From the NCBI RefSeq assembly GCF_003148825.1, contig NZ_QGGZ01000005.1:248001-312000 (forward strand): DNA of 64,000 nucleotides, in the 5' to 3' direction. Source of the DNA: Streptomyces sp. CG 926 (GTDB lineage Bacteria; Actinomycetota; Actinomycetes; Streptomycetales; Streptomycetaceae). The notes below the pieces were generated by a model. The model saw only the letters and a list, made by a program, of their open reading frames with translations. It was not told where the DNA came from and did not search any database. Each line of letters begins with the position of its first letter. Within the stretch, counting starts at the first letter, position 1. Positions 1-8,543 of this stretch are shown piece after piece. The translations under genes and the position numbers were made by a program.

Positions 1-277
1 TGTCGTGCAGGCCAGCGGCGACGCGTTCGGCACGGTCGCGCAGTTCGCCGAAGGTGAGCCGGCGGTCGTGTGCAAGGTCGTGCGCAAGGTCGTGTGCGAG
101 GTCGGGTGCGGGGGCGTCCGCCGGGGCGTGTGCCGGGGCGTCCGCCGGGTCGTGTGCGAGGGCTTCCGTGGCCTCGACGAGGGCGGTGGTGTCCGGGGTC
201 AGTGCGGCCCGGCGGGAGATCAGTTCCCACAGGGTGCGGGACCGGCCCAGCTCGGTCGCGGTCGTGGTGTCCGTCAT
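1..277 (-). CDS. AMP-dependent acyl-CoA synthetase, N-terminal part (runs off the left edge)
   Basis: Reading the minus strand from the ATG at 277 gives a continuous frame to the window edge (92 codons). The protein opens with a helical segment (GRSRTLWELISRRAALTPD) and then reads LTFGELRDRAERVAAGLHD, the usual N-terminal signature of the ANL (AMP-binding) family that activates carboxylic acids to acyl-CoA. Between the two lies a low-complexity insert of AHDPADAP/DLAHD units, encoded by a visible DNA repeat at about 75-165, which is unusual for the family. It is transcribed divergently from the amidohydrolase at 423 and has its own operator palindrome 30 bp upstream of the start. Specificity cannot be told because the core motifs lie outside the window. 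Confidence 0.8.
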   Translation of the reverse strand, partial: MTDTTTATELGRSRTLWELISRRAALTPDTTALVEATEALAHDPADAPAHAPADAPAPDLAHDLAHDLAHDRRLTFGELRDRAERVAAGLHD

Positions 278-306
278 CCCGGATCTCCCCTTGGCCGAAA
301 CTTCAA

Positions 307-321
307 CTGACGGATAGTCAG
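307..321. promoter_or_regulatory. TetR-type operator, copy 1
   Basis: CTGACGGATAGTCAG, a 15-bp inverted repeat with arms CTGAC/GTCAG. It lies 30 bp upstream of the divergent acyl-CoA synthetase start at 277. Same sequence as the copy at 38385. Confidence 0.85.
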
Positions 322-384
322 ATCTGGCGCAGAGCGTAGAGCGCCGACGCTTGTCGGTCCAGGGGTGGCGGGGCTAGCTTGTTT

Positions 385-399
385 CTGACGATCCATCAG
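385..399. promoter_or_regulatory. TetR-type operator, copy 2
   Basis: CTGACGATCCATCAG, the same palindrome with one arm changed to ATCAG. It lies 24 bp upstream of the amidohydrolase start at 423, so the divergent promoter region carries one operator per direction. Confidence 0.8.
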
Positions 400-422
400 A
401 TCGATGCATTGGGGAGACTGCC

Positions 423-1628
423 ATGGAACTGGGACTGCCTCGGATCATCAGCGTCGACGACCACGTGATCGAACCCGCGCACCTGTTCGACGTCTGGCTG
501 CCCGCCAAATACCGCGATCGTGGACCCAAGGCACTCACCGCCGGCATCGGGGAGCTCGCCTACACCGGCGGCAAGTACGTCATCACCATGGATCCCGACG
601 GCCCGCCGACCGACTGGTGGATCTACGAGGACCTGAAGTTCCCGTACAAGCGCAACATCGCCGCCGTCGGCTTCGACCGCGACGACATGACCCTGGAGGG
701 CATCACCCGCGAGGAGATGCGCCGCGGCTGCTGGGATCCCAAGGCGCGCCTCGCCGACATGGACCTCAACCACGTCGAGGCCTCGCTGTGCTTCCCGACC
801 TTCCCGCGCTTCTGCGGGCAGACCTTCGCCGAGGCCCACGACAAGGAGGTCGCCCTCGCCTGCGTGCGCGCCTACAACGACTGGATGGTCGAGGAGTGGT
901 GCGGCGACAGCGGCGGCCGGCTGATCCCGCTGTGCATCATCCCGCTGTGGGACATCGACCTGGCGGTGGCGGAGATCCGACGCAACGCGGCCCGCGGGGT
1001 GAAGGCCGTCACCTTCTCCGAGATCCCCACCCACCTCGGGCTCCCCTCCATCCACACCGGCTACTGGGACCCCTTCTTCGCCGCCTGCCAGGAGACCGGC
1101 ACGGTGGTCAACATGCACATCGGGTCCAGTTCCCAGATGCCTGCCGCCTCCCCCGACGCACCCCCCGCCGTCCAGGCCTCGCTGAGCTTCAACAACGCGA
1201 TGGCCTCGATGATGGACTTCCTCTTCAGCGGCGTCCTCGTCAAGTTCCCGACGCTCAAGCTCGCCTACAGCGAGGGCCAGATGGGCTGGATCCCCTACGC
1301 CTTGGAACGCGCCGACGACGTCTGGGAGGAGCACCGCGCCTGGGGCGGGGTCCGCGACCTGATCCCCGAGCCGCCGTCCACGTACTACTACCGGCAGATG
1401 TTCTGCTGCTTCTTCCGCGACAAGCACGGGATCGCCTCCCTCGACGTCGTCGGACGCGACAACGCCACCTTCGAGACCGACTACCCGCACGTGGACTCGA
1501 CCTTCCCGCACACCAAGGAGGTCGCCCTCGACCACGTGAAGGGCCTCGACGACGAGACGATCTACAAGCTCATGCGCGGCAACGCCATCCGCATGCTCGG
1601 CCTCGACCTGGACAGGAGCCGCCGCTGA
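423..1628 (+). CDS. Amidohydrolase-2 family metal-dependent hydrolase
   Basis: A 401-aa TIM-barrel hydrolase of the amidohydrolase-2 (ACMSD-like) superfamily. It starts IISVDDHVIEPAHLF, where the metal-binding HxH strand-1 motif is replaced by D-D-H, and carries CFPTFPRFCGQTF, SSIHTGYWDPFF-like and FETDYPHVDSTF segments typical of the actinobacterial subgroup found in catabolic clusters. The ATG at 423 is preceded by GGGGAG. It is first gene of a unit with two acyl-CoA dehydrogenases, and its stop overlaps the next start by one base. A close paralogue is at 45358. Substrate is unknown; ring-opening hydrolysis or decarboxylation of a CoA-pathway intermediate is an inference from context. Confidence 0.85.
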   Translation: MELGLPRIISVDDHVIEPAHLFDVWLPAKYRDRGPKALTAGIGELAYTGGKYVITMDPDGPPTDWWIYEDLKFPYKRNIAAVGFDRDDMTLEGITREEMRRGCWDPKARLADMDLNHVEASLCFPTFPRFCGQTFAEAHDKEVALACVRAYNDWMVEEWCGDSGGRLIPLCIIPLWDIDLAVAEIRRNAARGVKAVTFSEIPTHLGLPSIHTGYWDPFFAACQETGTVVNMHIGSSSQMPAASPDAPPAVQASLSFNNAMASMMDFLFSGVLVKFPTLKLAYSEGQMGWIPYALERADDVWEEHRAWGGVRDLIPEPPSTYYYRQMFCCFFRDKHGIASLDVVGRDNATFETDYPHVDSTFPHTKEVALDHVKGLDDETIYKLMRGNAIRMLGLDLDRSRR

Positions 1629-2785
1629 TGGACCTGACCTACACCGAGGAGGAGCAGGACTTCCGGGCCCGGCTGCGCGAATGGCTCGCCAAGGTGCTTC
1701 CCGAGCTGCCCGCCAGGCCGTCCCCCGACGACTGGCCGGGCCGGCGCGCCTACGACGCCGGCTGGCAGCGCAGGCTGTACGAGGCCGGGTACGCGGGCCT
1801 GCACTGGCCCGTGGACGCGGGCGGCCGCGGGGCCACCCCGACCCAGCACCTGATCTTCCTGGAGGAGACCGAGCGCGCCGGAGCCCCGTACGTCGGCGCG
1901 AACTTTGTCGGGCTGCTGCACGCCGGCCCGACGATCGCCGCCGAGGGCACGGCGCAGCAGCGGGCGCGCTGGCTGCCGCCCGTCCTGCGCGGCGACGAGG
2001 TGTGGTGCCAGGGGTTCAGCGAGCCGGAGGCCGGCTCCGACCTGGCCTCCCTGCGGACGCGAGCCGTGCGCGACGGTGACGACTACGTGATCACCGGGTC
2101 GAAGATCTGGACCTCGCACGCGGAGGTCGCCGACTGGTGCGAGCTGCTGGTGCGCACCGATCCCGCCGCGCCCAAGCACCGGGGGATCTCCTGGCTGGCC
2201 ATGCCGATGGACGCGCCGGGGGTGACGGTACGACCGCTGCGCACGCTCGCCGGGTCGACGGAGTTCGCGGAGATGTTCCTCGACGAGGTACGGGTCCCGG
2301 TGGGGAACCGGGTCGGCGCGGAGAACGACGGCTGGCGCGTCACGATGGTCACGCTGTCGTTCGAGCGCGGTACCGCCTTCGTCGGCGAGGTCGTCGCCTG
2401 CCGCCGGACCCTGGGGGAACTGGCCCGGACGGCGAAGGGCAACGGCCGGTGGGACGATCCGGTGCTGCGGCGCAGGCTGGGACGGCTGTACGGGGAGTTC
2501 GGCGCGCTGTGGCGGCTCACCCAGTGGAACGTGAGCGAGGCCGAGCGATCGGCGGGCGGGGTCCCCGGCATCGGTGGCTCGGTCTTCAAGCTCGCCTACT
2601 CGCACGCCCGCCAGGAGCTGTACGACACGGCGGCCGAGGTCCTCGGCGCGCAATCCCTGTCCCTGGCGGAGGAGTGGACGCTGGACCGGCTCTCGTCCCT
2701 CTCGTACACGATCGCGGCGGGCACCTCGCAGATCCAGCGCAACATCGTCGCCGAGCGGATCCTCGGCCTCCCGAAGGGCCGGTGA
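1628..2785 (+). CDS. Acyl-CoA dehydrogenase (large-type subunit)
   Basis: A 385-aa FAD enzyme of the acyl-CoA dehydrogenase family (alpha,beta-desaturation of acyl-CoA). Visible family motifs are WCQGFSEPEAGSDLASL (FAD-binding middle strand), ITGSKIWTSHAEVADW and the C-terminal GTSQIQRNIVAERILGLP. The start ATG overlaps the TGA of the amidohydrolase (TGATG), so translation is probably coupled. It is followed after 5 bp by a second, shorter acyl-CoA dehydrogenase. Such adjacent unequal pairs form alpha2beta2 heterotetramers in actinobacterial steroid catabolism, and that is the likely arrangement here. Confidence 0.92.
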   Translation: MDLTYTEEEQDFRARLREWLAKVLPELPARPSPDDWPGRRAYDAGWQRRLYEAGYAGLHWPVDAGGRGATPTQHLIFLEETERAGAPYVGANFVGLLHAGPTIAAEGTAQQRARWLPPVLRGDEVWCQGFSEPEAGSDLASLRTRAVRDGDDYVITGSKIWTSHAEVADWCELLVRTDPAAPKHRGISWLAMPMDAPGVTVRPLRTLAGSTEFAEMFLDEVRVPVGNRVGAENDGWRVTMVTLSFERGTAFVGEVVACRRTLGELARTAKGNGRWDDPVLRRRLGRLYGEFGALWRLTQWNVSEAERSAGGVPGIGGSVFKLAYSHARQELYDTAAEVLGAQSLSLAEEWTLDRLSSLSYTIAAGTSQIQRNIVAERILGLPKGR

Positions 2786-2790
2786 GGGGC

Positions 2791-3687
2791 ATGGACTTCC
2801 AGCCGACCGAGGACCAGAAGGACCTGCGGGCGGGCGTACGGGACCTGCTGGCGGGCCGGTACGGACGCGAGGCGCTCAGGGCGTCGGTGGACTCGGGCGT
2901 GAGCGTGGACCGTGCGCTGTGGCGGGAGCTCGGCGAGGCGGGTTTCTTCGCGCTGCGCCTGCCGGAATCCGAGGGCGGTGTGGGCCTGGGGCTGCCGGAG
3001 GCGGTGCTGGTCTTCGAGGAGGCCGGGCGGGCGCTGGTGCCGGGGCCGCTGGTGGCCACGCACCTGGCCGCCGGGGTGGTCCCGGGGGCGGCGGCGGGGA
3101 CGGCGGTGGTGAGCGCCTTCGACCTGGGCGGGCCGCTGGTGGCCCACCTGGGGGACGCGGACGCGGTGCTGGGGGCGTCCGCGGTACCGGCCGGCGAGCC
3201 GGTGCGCTCGGTGGACCCGCTGACTCCGCTGCACCGGGTGGCGGTGGCGGGGGACTCCTCGGCGTACCGGGAGGCGGGGGCGCTGCTGACGGCCGCGCTG
3301 CAGGTCGGGAGCGCGCTGCGGACGGTGGAGCTGGCGGTGCGGTACGCGGGCGAGCGCGAGCAGTTCGGCCGGCCGATCGGGGCGTTCCAGGCGGTCAAGC
3401 ACCTGTGCGCGCGGATGTTGGTGCGGGCGGAGGTGGCCCGTACGGCGGTCTACGCGGCGGCGGTGACGGGGGACGCGGGCGAGGTGGCCGCGGCCAAGCT
3501 CCTCGCGGACGAGGCGGCGGTGCGGGGCGCCCGGGACTGCCTTCAGGTGCACGGCGGGATGGGCTTCACCTGGGAGGCGGACGTGCACCTGCACCTGAAG
3601 CGGGCCTGGGTCCGGGCCGAGCAGTGGCGGACGGCGGCGCAGGCGGAGGAGGTGCTGGCGCGGGAACTGCTGGGCTCGGCGGGGTAG
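2791..3687 (+). CDS. Acyl-CoA dehydrogenase (short partner subunit)
   Basis: A 298-aa member of the acyl-CoA dehydrogenase family, about 80 residues shorter than its neighbour. The N-terminal helical domain (DFQPTEDQKDLRAGVRDLLAG) and the C-terminal domain (EREQFGRPIGAFQAVKHLCARM, LQVHGGMGFTWEADVHLHLKRA) are clear, while the middle beta domain is reduced and lacks the CQGxSEPxAGSDL strand. This fits the degenerate partner of a heteromeric enzyme. The ATG at 2791 follows the previous stop by 5 bp, with GAGGGG ahead. Last gene of the 423-3687 unit. Confidence 0.9.
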   Translation: MDFQPTEDQKDLRAGVRDLLAGRYGREALRASVDSGVSVDRALWRELGEAGFFALRLPESEGGVGLGLPEAVLVFEEAGRALVPGPLVATHLAAGVVPGAAAGTAVVSAFDLGGPLVAHLGDADAVLGASAVPAGEPVRSVDPLTPLHRVAVAGDSSAYREAGALLTAALQVGSALRTVELAVRYAGEREQFGRPIGAFQAVKHLCARMLVRAEVARTAVYAAAVTGDAGEVAAAKLLADEAAVRGARDCLQVHGGMGFTWEADVHLHLKRAWVRAEQWRTAAQAEEVLARELLGSAG

Positions 3688-4119
3688 GCGGGACAGGGGG
3701 GACAGGCGTGGCCCGGCGGGACAGGAGGCGGGATAGGCGCGGCCCGGCGGGGTATGTGATCAAGGCAGGGGGCCGGCCGGGGGCCCCGGTGGGCGTAGCT
3801 CACGGTGATCTGGAGGCACGGGAAGGACGACGCGGGACGCATGTCCGATTACAGAGAGTTGATATCGGTTTGTGTCCTTCGCCCAACCCCTTGCGGCCCG
3901 GAAGCGGGGGCCTGCTCCGGTACGCTCCCACGAATGCGAGCGGTTGAGCGGCGCGAGCGTCGCACAGTATGCACCACGCCCAGTCCTTCGCGCGCGAATA
4001 TGCCCGAAGCGCTTGTTGTGGTGACTGTACGTCAACCATGCTGCTACGGAAGGGGGTCACAGTCGGTGATCCCGTCCTGTCGCGAGGCGAAGTGTCCGCC
4101 GGTTCGGATGGTGTGAGCG
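3688..4119. other. Intergenic region without a supported gene
   Basis: About 430 bp between the dehydrogenase stop and the ATP-binding protein. It begins with short GGACAGG/GGATAGG-type repeats (3689-3740). No open frame here has a convincing start, codon bias or recognisable product. The stretch before 4120 probably holds the promoter of the next gene; I see no operator palindrome. Confidence 0.5.
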
Positions 4120-4596
4120 GTGCAGGTGCTTCAGGTTCAGCTGGAGGTCGGAGCGGATCCCGCCGAGGTCGGTCGGGCCCGCCGGTGGGCGCGTTCCCGG
4201 TTGGCGGGGTCGGGCATAGGGGACGACGAGCCGCTCGCCGAGACGCTGATCCTGCTGATCTCCGAGCTGGTCACGAACGCGGTCGTGCACACGGGCTGTC
4301 CGGCCGTGCTGCGGATGCTGTTCGGGGGGCCGGGGGTGCGGGTCGAGGTGGCCGACGCGAGCGATCGGGCGCCGAACCGCCGGCAGGCGTGCGGGGAGGA
4401 CACGGGCGGGCGCGGCCTGGAGCTGGTCGACGGGCTGGCGGACCGCTGGGGCTGGCAGCGCGAGGGTGCGGGCAAGCGGATCTGGTGCGAGATCGACCGC
4501 GCGCAGAAATCGACCTCGGACTGCGCGTCCGAGCGGGGCTCGGACGGCCCGTCGGAATTTCATACCCCGCCCCGGGAACCGCGCGTGTACCTCTAA
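4120..4596 (+). CDS. ATP-binding protein, RsbW/SpoIIAB-like (HATPase_c)
   Basis: A 158-aa single-domain GHKL ATPase of the Streptomyces anti-sigma-factor/regulatory-kinase type. The N box ETLILLISELVTNAVVHTG and the G box TGGRGLELVDGLADRWGW are visible; a polar tail of about 30 residues follows the domain. Proteins of this family bind ATP and either sequester a sigma factor or phosphorylate an antagonist; no partner is adjacent. The GTG at 4120 is used because the frame opens there, with a second in-frame GTG at 4126. It stands alone between two non-coding stretches. Confidence 0.85.
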   Translation: MQVLQVQLEVGADPAEVGRARRWARSRLAGSGIGDDEPLAETLILLISELVTNAVVHTGCPAVLRMLFGGPGVRVEVADASDRAPNRRQACGEDTGGRGLELVDGLADRWGWQREGAGKRIWCEIDRAQKSTSDCASERGSDGPSEFHTPPREPRVYL

Positions 4597-4757
4597 CGAG
4601 GTGTTGACGGTTCGTCACATCTTGATCACCCTGGTGTGGAGCGATTCGACGCGAGGGGACGCCAAGGCAGGCCTTGACGAGTGCGGGTCGTGGGGTGGCG
4701 GCTGCCGTGCCGCGCTCGGGGCGTGCATGCGCGCCGCCGCCACCCGCAGCACCTGCA

Positions 4758-4784
4758 CGGCCTCCTCCCTCAGGGAGGAGGCCG
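4758..4784. terminator. Bidirectional hairpin terminator
   Basis: A perfect 13-bp inverted repeat (CGGCCTCCTCCCT and its complement) with one central base, lying between the convergent ATP-binding protein (ends 4596) and TOPRIM gene (ends 4809). Confidence 0.7.
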
Positions 4785-4808
4785 GACCGGGGTTCACGGG
4801 CCGGCGGA

Positions 4809-5426
4809 TCACAGGCTCGCGAGGAGGTCGTCGAGCGGGGCCGGTACCTGGTCGGGGTCGAGGGCCTCGACGAGCAGGCGGCCGTAGCGGATCTTGCGGC
4901 CCTTCGTCGTGCCGAGGAACCGCCGCAGCTGCTGCTCCCGGGGCCGATCGCGCTGGGCGGGCTGGCGTACGAAGGTCTGCCAGGAGCGGAAGTCGCCCTC
5001 GGCCCGCAGGACGTCCTCGATCCGTGGCGTGCCCAGGGCGCGGATGAGTTCGTCCTCCAGGTCCGCCACGCAGACGAAGAAGCCCTGCCGGGGCGCGCCG
5101 GCCCGATCCAGGGCGCGGTCGTAGAAGGGCCGTTCGCGTTCGTCGCTCAGGCCCGTCAGGCGCAGGGCGAGGCCGGGCGGGCCGAGGAGCCCGGTGTAGC
5201 GGGCCACGCTCATCGCCCCGCCCATCGGCAGGACGCACACGCCCTCGGCGGCGAGGTCGCGGCCGCGCCGCTCGGCGAGCGCCTCGACGGCCGCGTGGTC
5301 GCTGGGCCCTTCCAGCAGCACCGCCGTCCGGACGCCGAGGTGGGCGGCCAGCTCGCGCGCGGTCTCGCCGGCACCGCCGCTCGCCCAGTCGTCGACCGCT
5401 TCCCGGAATGCCCGCATGTCCGCCAT
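4809..5426 (-). CDS. TOPRIM (OLD-nuclease-like) domain protein
   Basis: A 205-aa protein matching the Streptomyces family annotated as TOPRIM nucleotidyl transferase/hydrolase. The TOPRIM signature is visible as TAVLLEGPSDHAAVEALAE (conserved Glu near residue 37) and GVCVLPMGGAM, followed by GFFVCVADLEDELIRALG with the acidic DxE-like pair. The domain normally coordinates Mg2+ in DNases and primases, but these free-standing proteins have no assigned substrate. The start at 5426 (MADMRAF) is chosen over an upstream frame extension of low-complexity composition; 5417 is also possible. It stands alone. Confidence 0.8.
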   Translation of the reverse strand: MADMRAFREAVDDWASGGAGETARELAAHLGVRTAVLLEGPSDHAAVEALAERRGRDLAAEGVCVLPMGGAMSVARYTGLLGPPGLALRLTGLSDERERPFYDRALDRAGAPRQGFFVCVADLEDELIRALGTPRIEDVLRAEGDFRSWQTFVRQPAQRDRPREQQLRRFLGTTKGRKIRYGRLLVEALDPDQVPAPLDDLLASL

Positions 5427-5693
5427 GGGGTGAGTCTGCGCCTCCACGGATGCCGGGACACGGAATTTTCGGCAGCGCTCGGCTCCTGGCTCGGCCGGTT
5501 CGTCCTGGAGCAGATGCTCGTACCCGAGGAACTCGTCCTGGCCTCGCGCCGGCTGCGCGCCCGCGCGCCGCACGGGCCGTCGACCGAGCTGTCGGCGGCT
5601 CCCCGTAGGGACTGAGCCGCGCGCGGGGGCGACCCACGGGCGGTGGCGTCGCGACGTACGCCACCGCCGCCCTGCTCCGGGCCGTCCGGCCGT

Positions 5694-6392
5694 CTAGCCG
5701 TCGGTGCAGATCACGTCGTACGGGCGGCCGATCGCGATGGTGAGCGAGATCGGGTCGGTGGTGCCGGAGGGGCACTCGGACTTCGTCTTGACGAGGCCGA
5801 GGACCTTCTGGGCGCCCGAGCCGCCGCAGGCGACCTCCTTGGCCTGCGAGGTCACGCAGTCGCCCTTGACCAGCTGGCCGCCGCCGGCGCCGGCGTCGCC
5901 CGGGTGGTCGCCGGACAGGTTGCGGCCGCAGACGGTGTTGGTGGGGATGCCGCTGCCCTTGCCGCCGTAGGAGATGCTCACGTCGATCATCAGGTCCGTG
6001 CCGGGCGGGCACTGGACCGCGTTCGGGAGGATGCTGGCCTCCTTGATGTCGATGGCCTTGAAGGTGGCCCCGGAGTCGGAGCAGCCCGCCCGCTTGTATC
6101 CGTCGGGGGCCTTGGACGGGTCGGGGCCGCCGCAGTCGCCGACCTTCCATGAACTGGAGGTGTCGGAGGAGGACTCGGGAGATCCCGGGTCCTTGGCGGT
6201 GGGCTTGGTGGACGGGGAGGCGGAGGGGGACGCCGTCGGCTTCCCGTCGTCGTCCTTACGGAGGGACTGCATGAGGAAGTAGCCGCCGATGATGACCACG
6301 GCGAGGACGATGACGGCGACGACGTTGCTGCCCGAGCGGCGCCTGGGGGCAGGCGGTGGCGGTGGCGGCGTTACCTGGTACGGGTTGGCCAT
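5694..6392 (-). CDS. Membrane-anchored LppU/SCO3897-like protein
   Basis: A 232-aa protein with a proline-rich cytoplasmic N-terminus (NPYQVTPPPPPPAP), one transmembrane helix (NVVAVIVLAVVIIGGYFLM, about 23-41), a Ser/Pro/Thr/Lys linker and an extracellular domain with eight or more cysteines, including WKVGDCGGPDPSK, PNAVQCPPGT and VKGDCVTSQ. The VGDC opening and spaced cysteines fit the secreted LppU/SCO3897-type family, whose function is unknown. The ATG at 6392 has GGAGAAG upstream. No operonic partner is visible. Confidence 0.75.
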   Translation of the reverse strand: MANPYQVTPPPPPPAPRRRSGSNVVAVIVLAVVIIGGYFLMQSLRKDDDGKPTASPSASPSTKPTAKDPGSPESSSDTSSSWKVGDCGGPDPSKAPDGYKRAGCSDSGATFKAIDIKEASILPNAVQCPPGTDLMIDVSISYGGKGSGIPTNTVCGRNLSGDHPGDAGAGGGQLVKGDCVTSQAKEVACGGSGAQKVLGLVKTKSECPSGTTDPISLTIAIGRPYDVICTDG

Positions 6393-6536
6393 GCGAGCTT
6401 CTTCTCCTGCGGGGAAGGTGGTGGGGACGGGGCGTGACGCGCGTACGGGGACGCGACATGTCCACCTCATGGTTCCACCGCGCACGGCTCGGGGGTGGCC
6501 GGGGTCCCGCGGTCCGGCGCCGCCTGTCCGTCGGGG

Positions 6537-7463
6537 TCAGAGGACGGCCACCGGGGCCACGGGGGTACCGGTGCCGCCCACGAAGGGTTCCGGCATCGCG
6601 GAGAGGAGGAACGCGTACCGGTTCTCTTCTGCACAGGCTGTGGACAACTTTTCGAGATTCCAGTTCTGACCTTGGTGCATGCCCATCTCGACCAGGTGGA
6701 GGGCATGGACCGGGAGCCACAGGTTCTCGATCTCCGGCGGGAAGATCTCGAAGGTCAGGGTGTCGTTCGCGACGGCCGCCACGTCCCGCGCGTGGAACCA
6801 CTCGGGCGTGCGCACGGACAGCCCGGGCGAGGGGAAGCCGTAGCCGTGCTTGTCGCCCGCCAGGTAGGTCTGGATCTGGCCGGTGCGGACCAGGACGATG
6901 TCGCCGGGGCGGACGCTCACCCCGCCGAACTCCTCGGCCTCCGTGAGGTCCCCGGGGGTCACCGCGTGGTCGCCCGGCAGTCGGTCCAGCCCCTTGGCGC
7001 GGGCGACGTCGAGGAGCACCCCGCGCGAGACGATGTGGCCGGCCTTGTCGATGCCGCTGAACTCGGCGCGACCGTGCGCCGTGATGGTGCCGGCCGGGCG
7101 GCCGTTGTAGATCTTCCCCGAGTGCGAGACGTGGGTGAGGGCGTCCCAGTGGGTGCCCGCCTGCAGTCCCATGCTCACCGCGTCGTCGCTGCACGCCACG
7201 GTGCCGGGCCCGAACAGCTCCTGGTTGATCTGCACCATCGTGTGCAGCGGGTTGATCCGGCCGGGGATCATGCCGACCTGGACCCCGTCCTCCTTGAGCG
7301 GGAGCGCGAGCGGGATCCGGCGGCCGGTGCGGATCTCGGCCGCGGCGTCGCGGACCACCTCGTCGGTGATCAGGTTCAGGGTACCGATCTCGTCGGCGGC
7401 GCCCCAGCGTCCCCAGTTGTTGACGCGCTTGGCGATGTCGTGGAACTCGGCGGGCAGGGTCAT
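6537..7463 (-). CDS. Cyclase-family hydrolase (kynurenine-formamidase fold)
   Basis: A 308-aa metal-dependent hydrolase of the cyclase/KynB family (PF04199). The family metal motif HxGTHxDxxxH appears as MGLQAGTHWDALTHVSHSG, and the NWGRWGAADEIGTLNLIT start and LPVHALHLVEMGMHQGQNW end are typical of the longer actinobacterial form. Members open amide or lactone-like rings. It is divergent from the SDR at 7584 and shares the operator at 7547, so it belongs to the catabolic regulon. The ATG at 7463 has GGAGCT upstream. Confidence 0.88.
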   Translation of the reverse strand: MTLPAEFHDIAKRVNNWGRWGAADEIGTLNLITDEVVRDAAAEIRTGRRIPLALPLKEDGVQVGMIPGRINPLHTMVQINQELFGPGTVACSDDAVSMGLQAGTHWDALTHVSHSGKIYNGRPAGTITAHGRAEFSGIDKAGHIVSRGVLLDVARAKGLDRLPGDHAVTPGDLTEAEEFGGVSVRPGDIVLVRTGQIQTYLAGDKHGYGFPSPGLSVRTPEWFHARDVAAVANDTLTFEIFPPEIENLWLPVHALHLVEMGMHQGQNWNLEKLSTACAEENRYAFLLSAMPEPFVGGTGTPVAPVAVL

Positions 7464-7546
7464 GGGCGTCGACAGCTCCTTGCGTGGATGTGGCGGTTAC
7501 GACGACAACGGGGGCTTGTGCAGGTGCATCTGACTACCCATAGAAT

Positions 7547-7561
7547 CTAACGGTCCGTCAG
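7547..7561. promoter_or_regulatory. TetR-type operator, copy 3
   Basis: CTAACGGTCCGTCAG, one arm with a single change. It sits between the divergent cyclase (start 7463) and SDR (start 7584) and can control both. Confidence 0.82.
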
Positions 7562-7583
7562 AAATCATGGGAAGGGGCCGGAC

Positions 7584-8495
7584 GTGGGGAACTTCTTGGC
7601 AGGCAAGGTCGTCGCCGTCACCGGCGCCGGCCGGGGCATCGGGCGGGCCGTGGCACTCGCCGCGGCCGCCGAGGGCGCCAAGGTCGTCGTCAACGACTAC
7701 GGGGTCGGGATCGAGGGCGCGGAGCCCACCAGCGAGATCGCCGAGGCGGTGGTGAAGGAGATCGTCGCCCTCGGCGGGGAGGCCGTCGCCGTCGCCGACG
7801 ACATCTCCACCATGGCGGGCGGCCAACGCCTCGTCGACACCGCGCTCGCGCGCTACGGCCGCATCGACGGCGTCGTGTGCGTGGCCGGCAACCTGCGCGA
7901 ACGGATGCTGTTCAACATGGCCGAGGAGGAGTGGGACCCGGTCATCGCCACCCACCTCAAGGGCACCTTCACCGTCTTCCGCGCCGCCTCCGCCGTCATG
8001 CGCAGGCAGGGCTCGGGCACTCTGATCGGCTTCACCAGCGGCAACCACCAGGGCTCCGTCGCCCAGGCCAACTACAGCGCCGCCAAGGGCGGGATCATCT
8101 CCCTCGTCCGCTCCGCCGCGCTGGGCCTGGCCAAGTACGGGGTGACGGCCAACGCCGTCGCACCCGTCGCCCGGACCCGGATGTCCGCGAACGTCCCCAT
8201 GGAACTCAAGGAGATCGGCGAGCCCGAGGACGTGGCGGCGCTGGTCACCTACCTGCTCAGCGACCGGGCCAAGGCCGAGGACATCACCGGGCAGGTCTAC
8301 ACGATCGCCGGCCCGAAGATCGCCGTCTGGGCGCAGCCGCGCGAGCTGCGCGCCGGATACGCCGAGGGTTCCTGGACGCCGGAGAAGATCGCCGACTTCC
8401 TCCCCGGCACGGTCGGCATCGACCCGATGCCGATGCTCGCGCAACTGGAGGCCATGGCCAAGGCGGCGGCCGCCAAGGACCGCCCCAACGCGTAG
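7584..8495 (+). CDS. SDR-family 3-hydroxyacyl-CoA dehydrogenase-like oxidoreductase
   Basis: A 303-aa short-chain dehydrogenase. The cofactor motif TGAGRGIG is near residues 14-21 and the catalytic Ser/Tyr/Lys are in FTSGNHQ and NYSAAKGG. A long inserted loop (NDYGVGIEGAEPTSE) and the 60-residue tail after AGPKIAVW resemble the dehydrogenase part of multifunctional beta-oxidation enzymes, so oxidation of a beta-hydroxyacyl-CoA is likely. It starts at GTG 7584 with GGGG upstream, 22 bp after the operator. Followed by an acyl-CoA dehydrogenase and a zinc alcohol dehydrogenase in one unit. Confidence 0.88.
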   Translation: MGNFLAGKVVAVTGAGRGIGRAVALAAAAEGAKVVVNDYGVGIEGAEPTSEIAEAVVKEIVALGGEAVAVADDISTMAGGQRLVDTALARYGRIDGVVCVAGNLRERMLFNMAEEEWDPVIATHLKGTFTVFRAASAVMRRQGSGTLIGFTSGNHQGSVAQANYSAAKGGIISLVRSAALGLAKYGVTANAVAPVARTRMSANVPMELKEIGEPEDVAALVTYLLSDRAKAEDITGQVYTIAGPKIAVWAQPRELRAGYAEGSWTPEKIADFLPGTVGIDPMPMLAQLEAMAKAAAAKDRPNA

Positions 8496-8543
8496 GACCG
8501 CCCCAACGCTCAGGACCGACCGGACAGGATCAGGGGGAGCGGC

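Noticed and set aside
3760..4116. Coding frames ahead of the RsbW-like gene
   Set aside because: They overlap on both strands, lack Shine-Dalgarno sequences and match no family I know.
6633..6647. Replication origin
   Set aside because: A single DnaA box inside a gene, with no dnaA/dnaN genes and no box cluster.
7529..7543. Second operator CTGACTACCCATAGA near 7547
   Set aside because: Only one arm matches; the other arm is absent.
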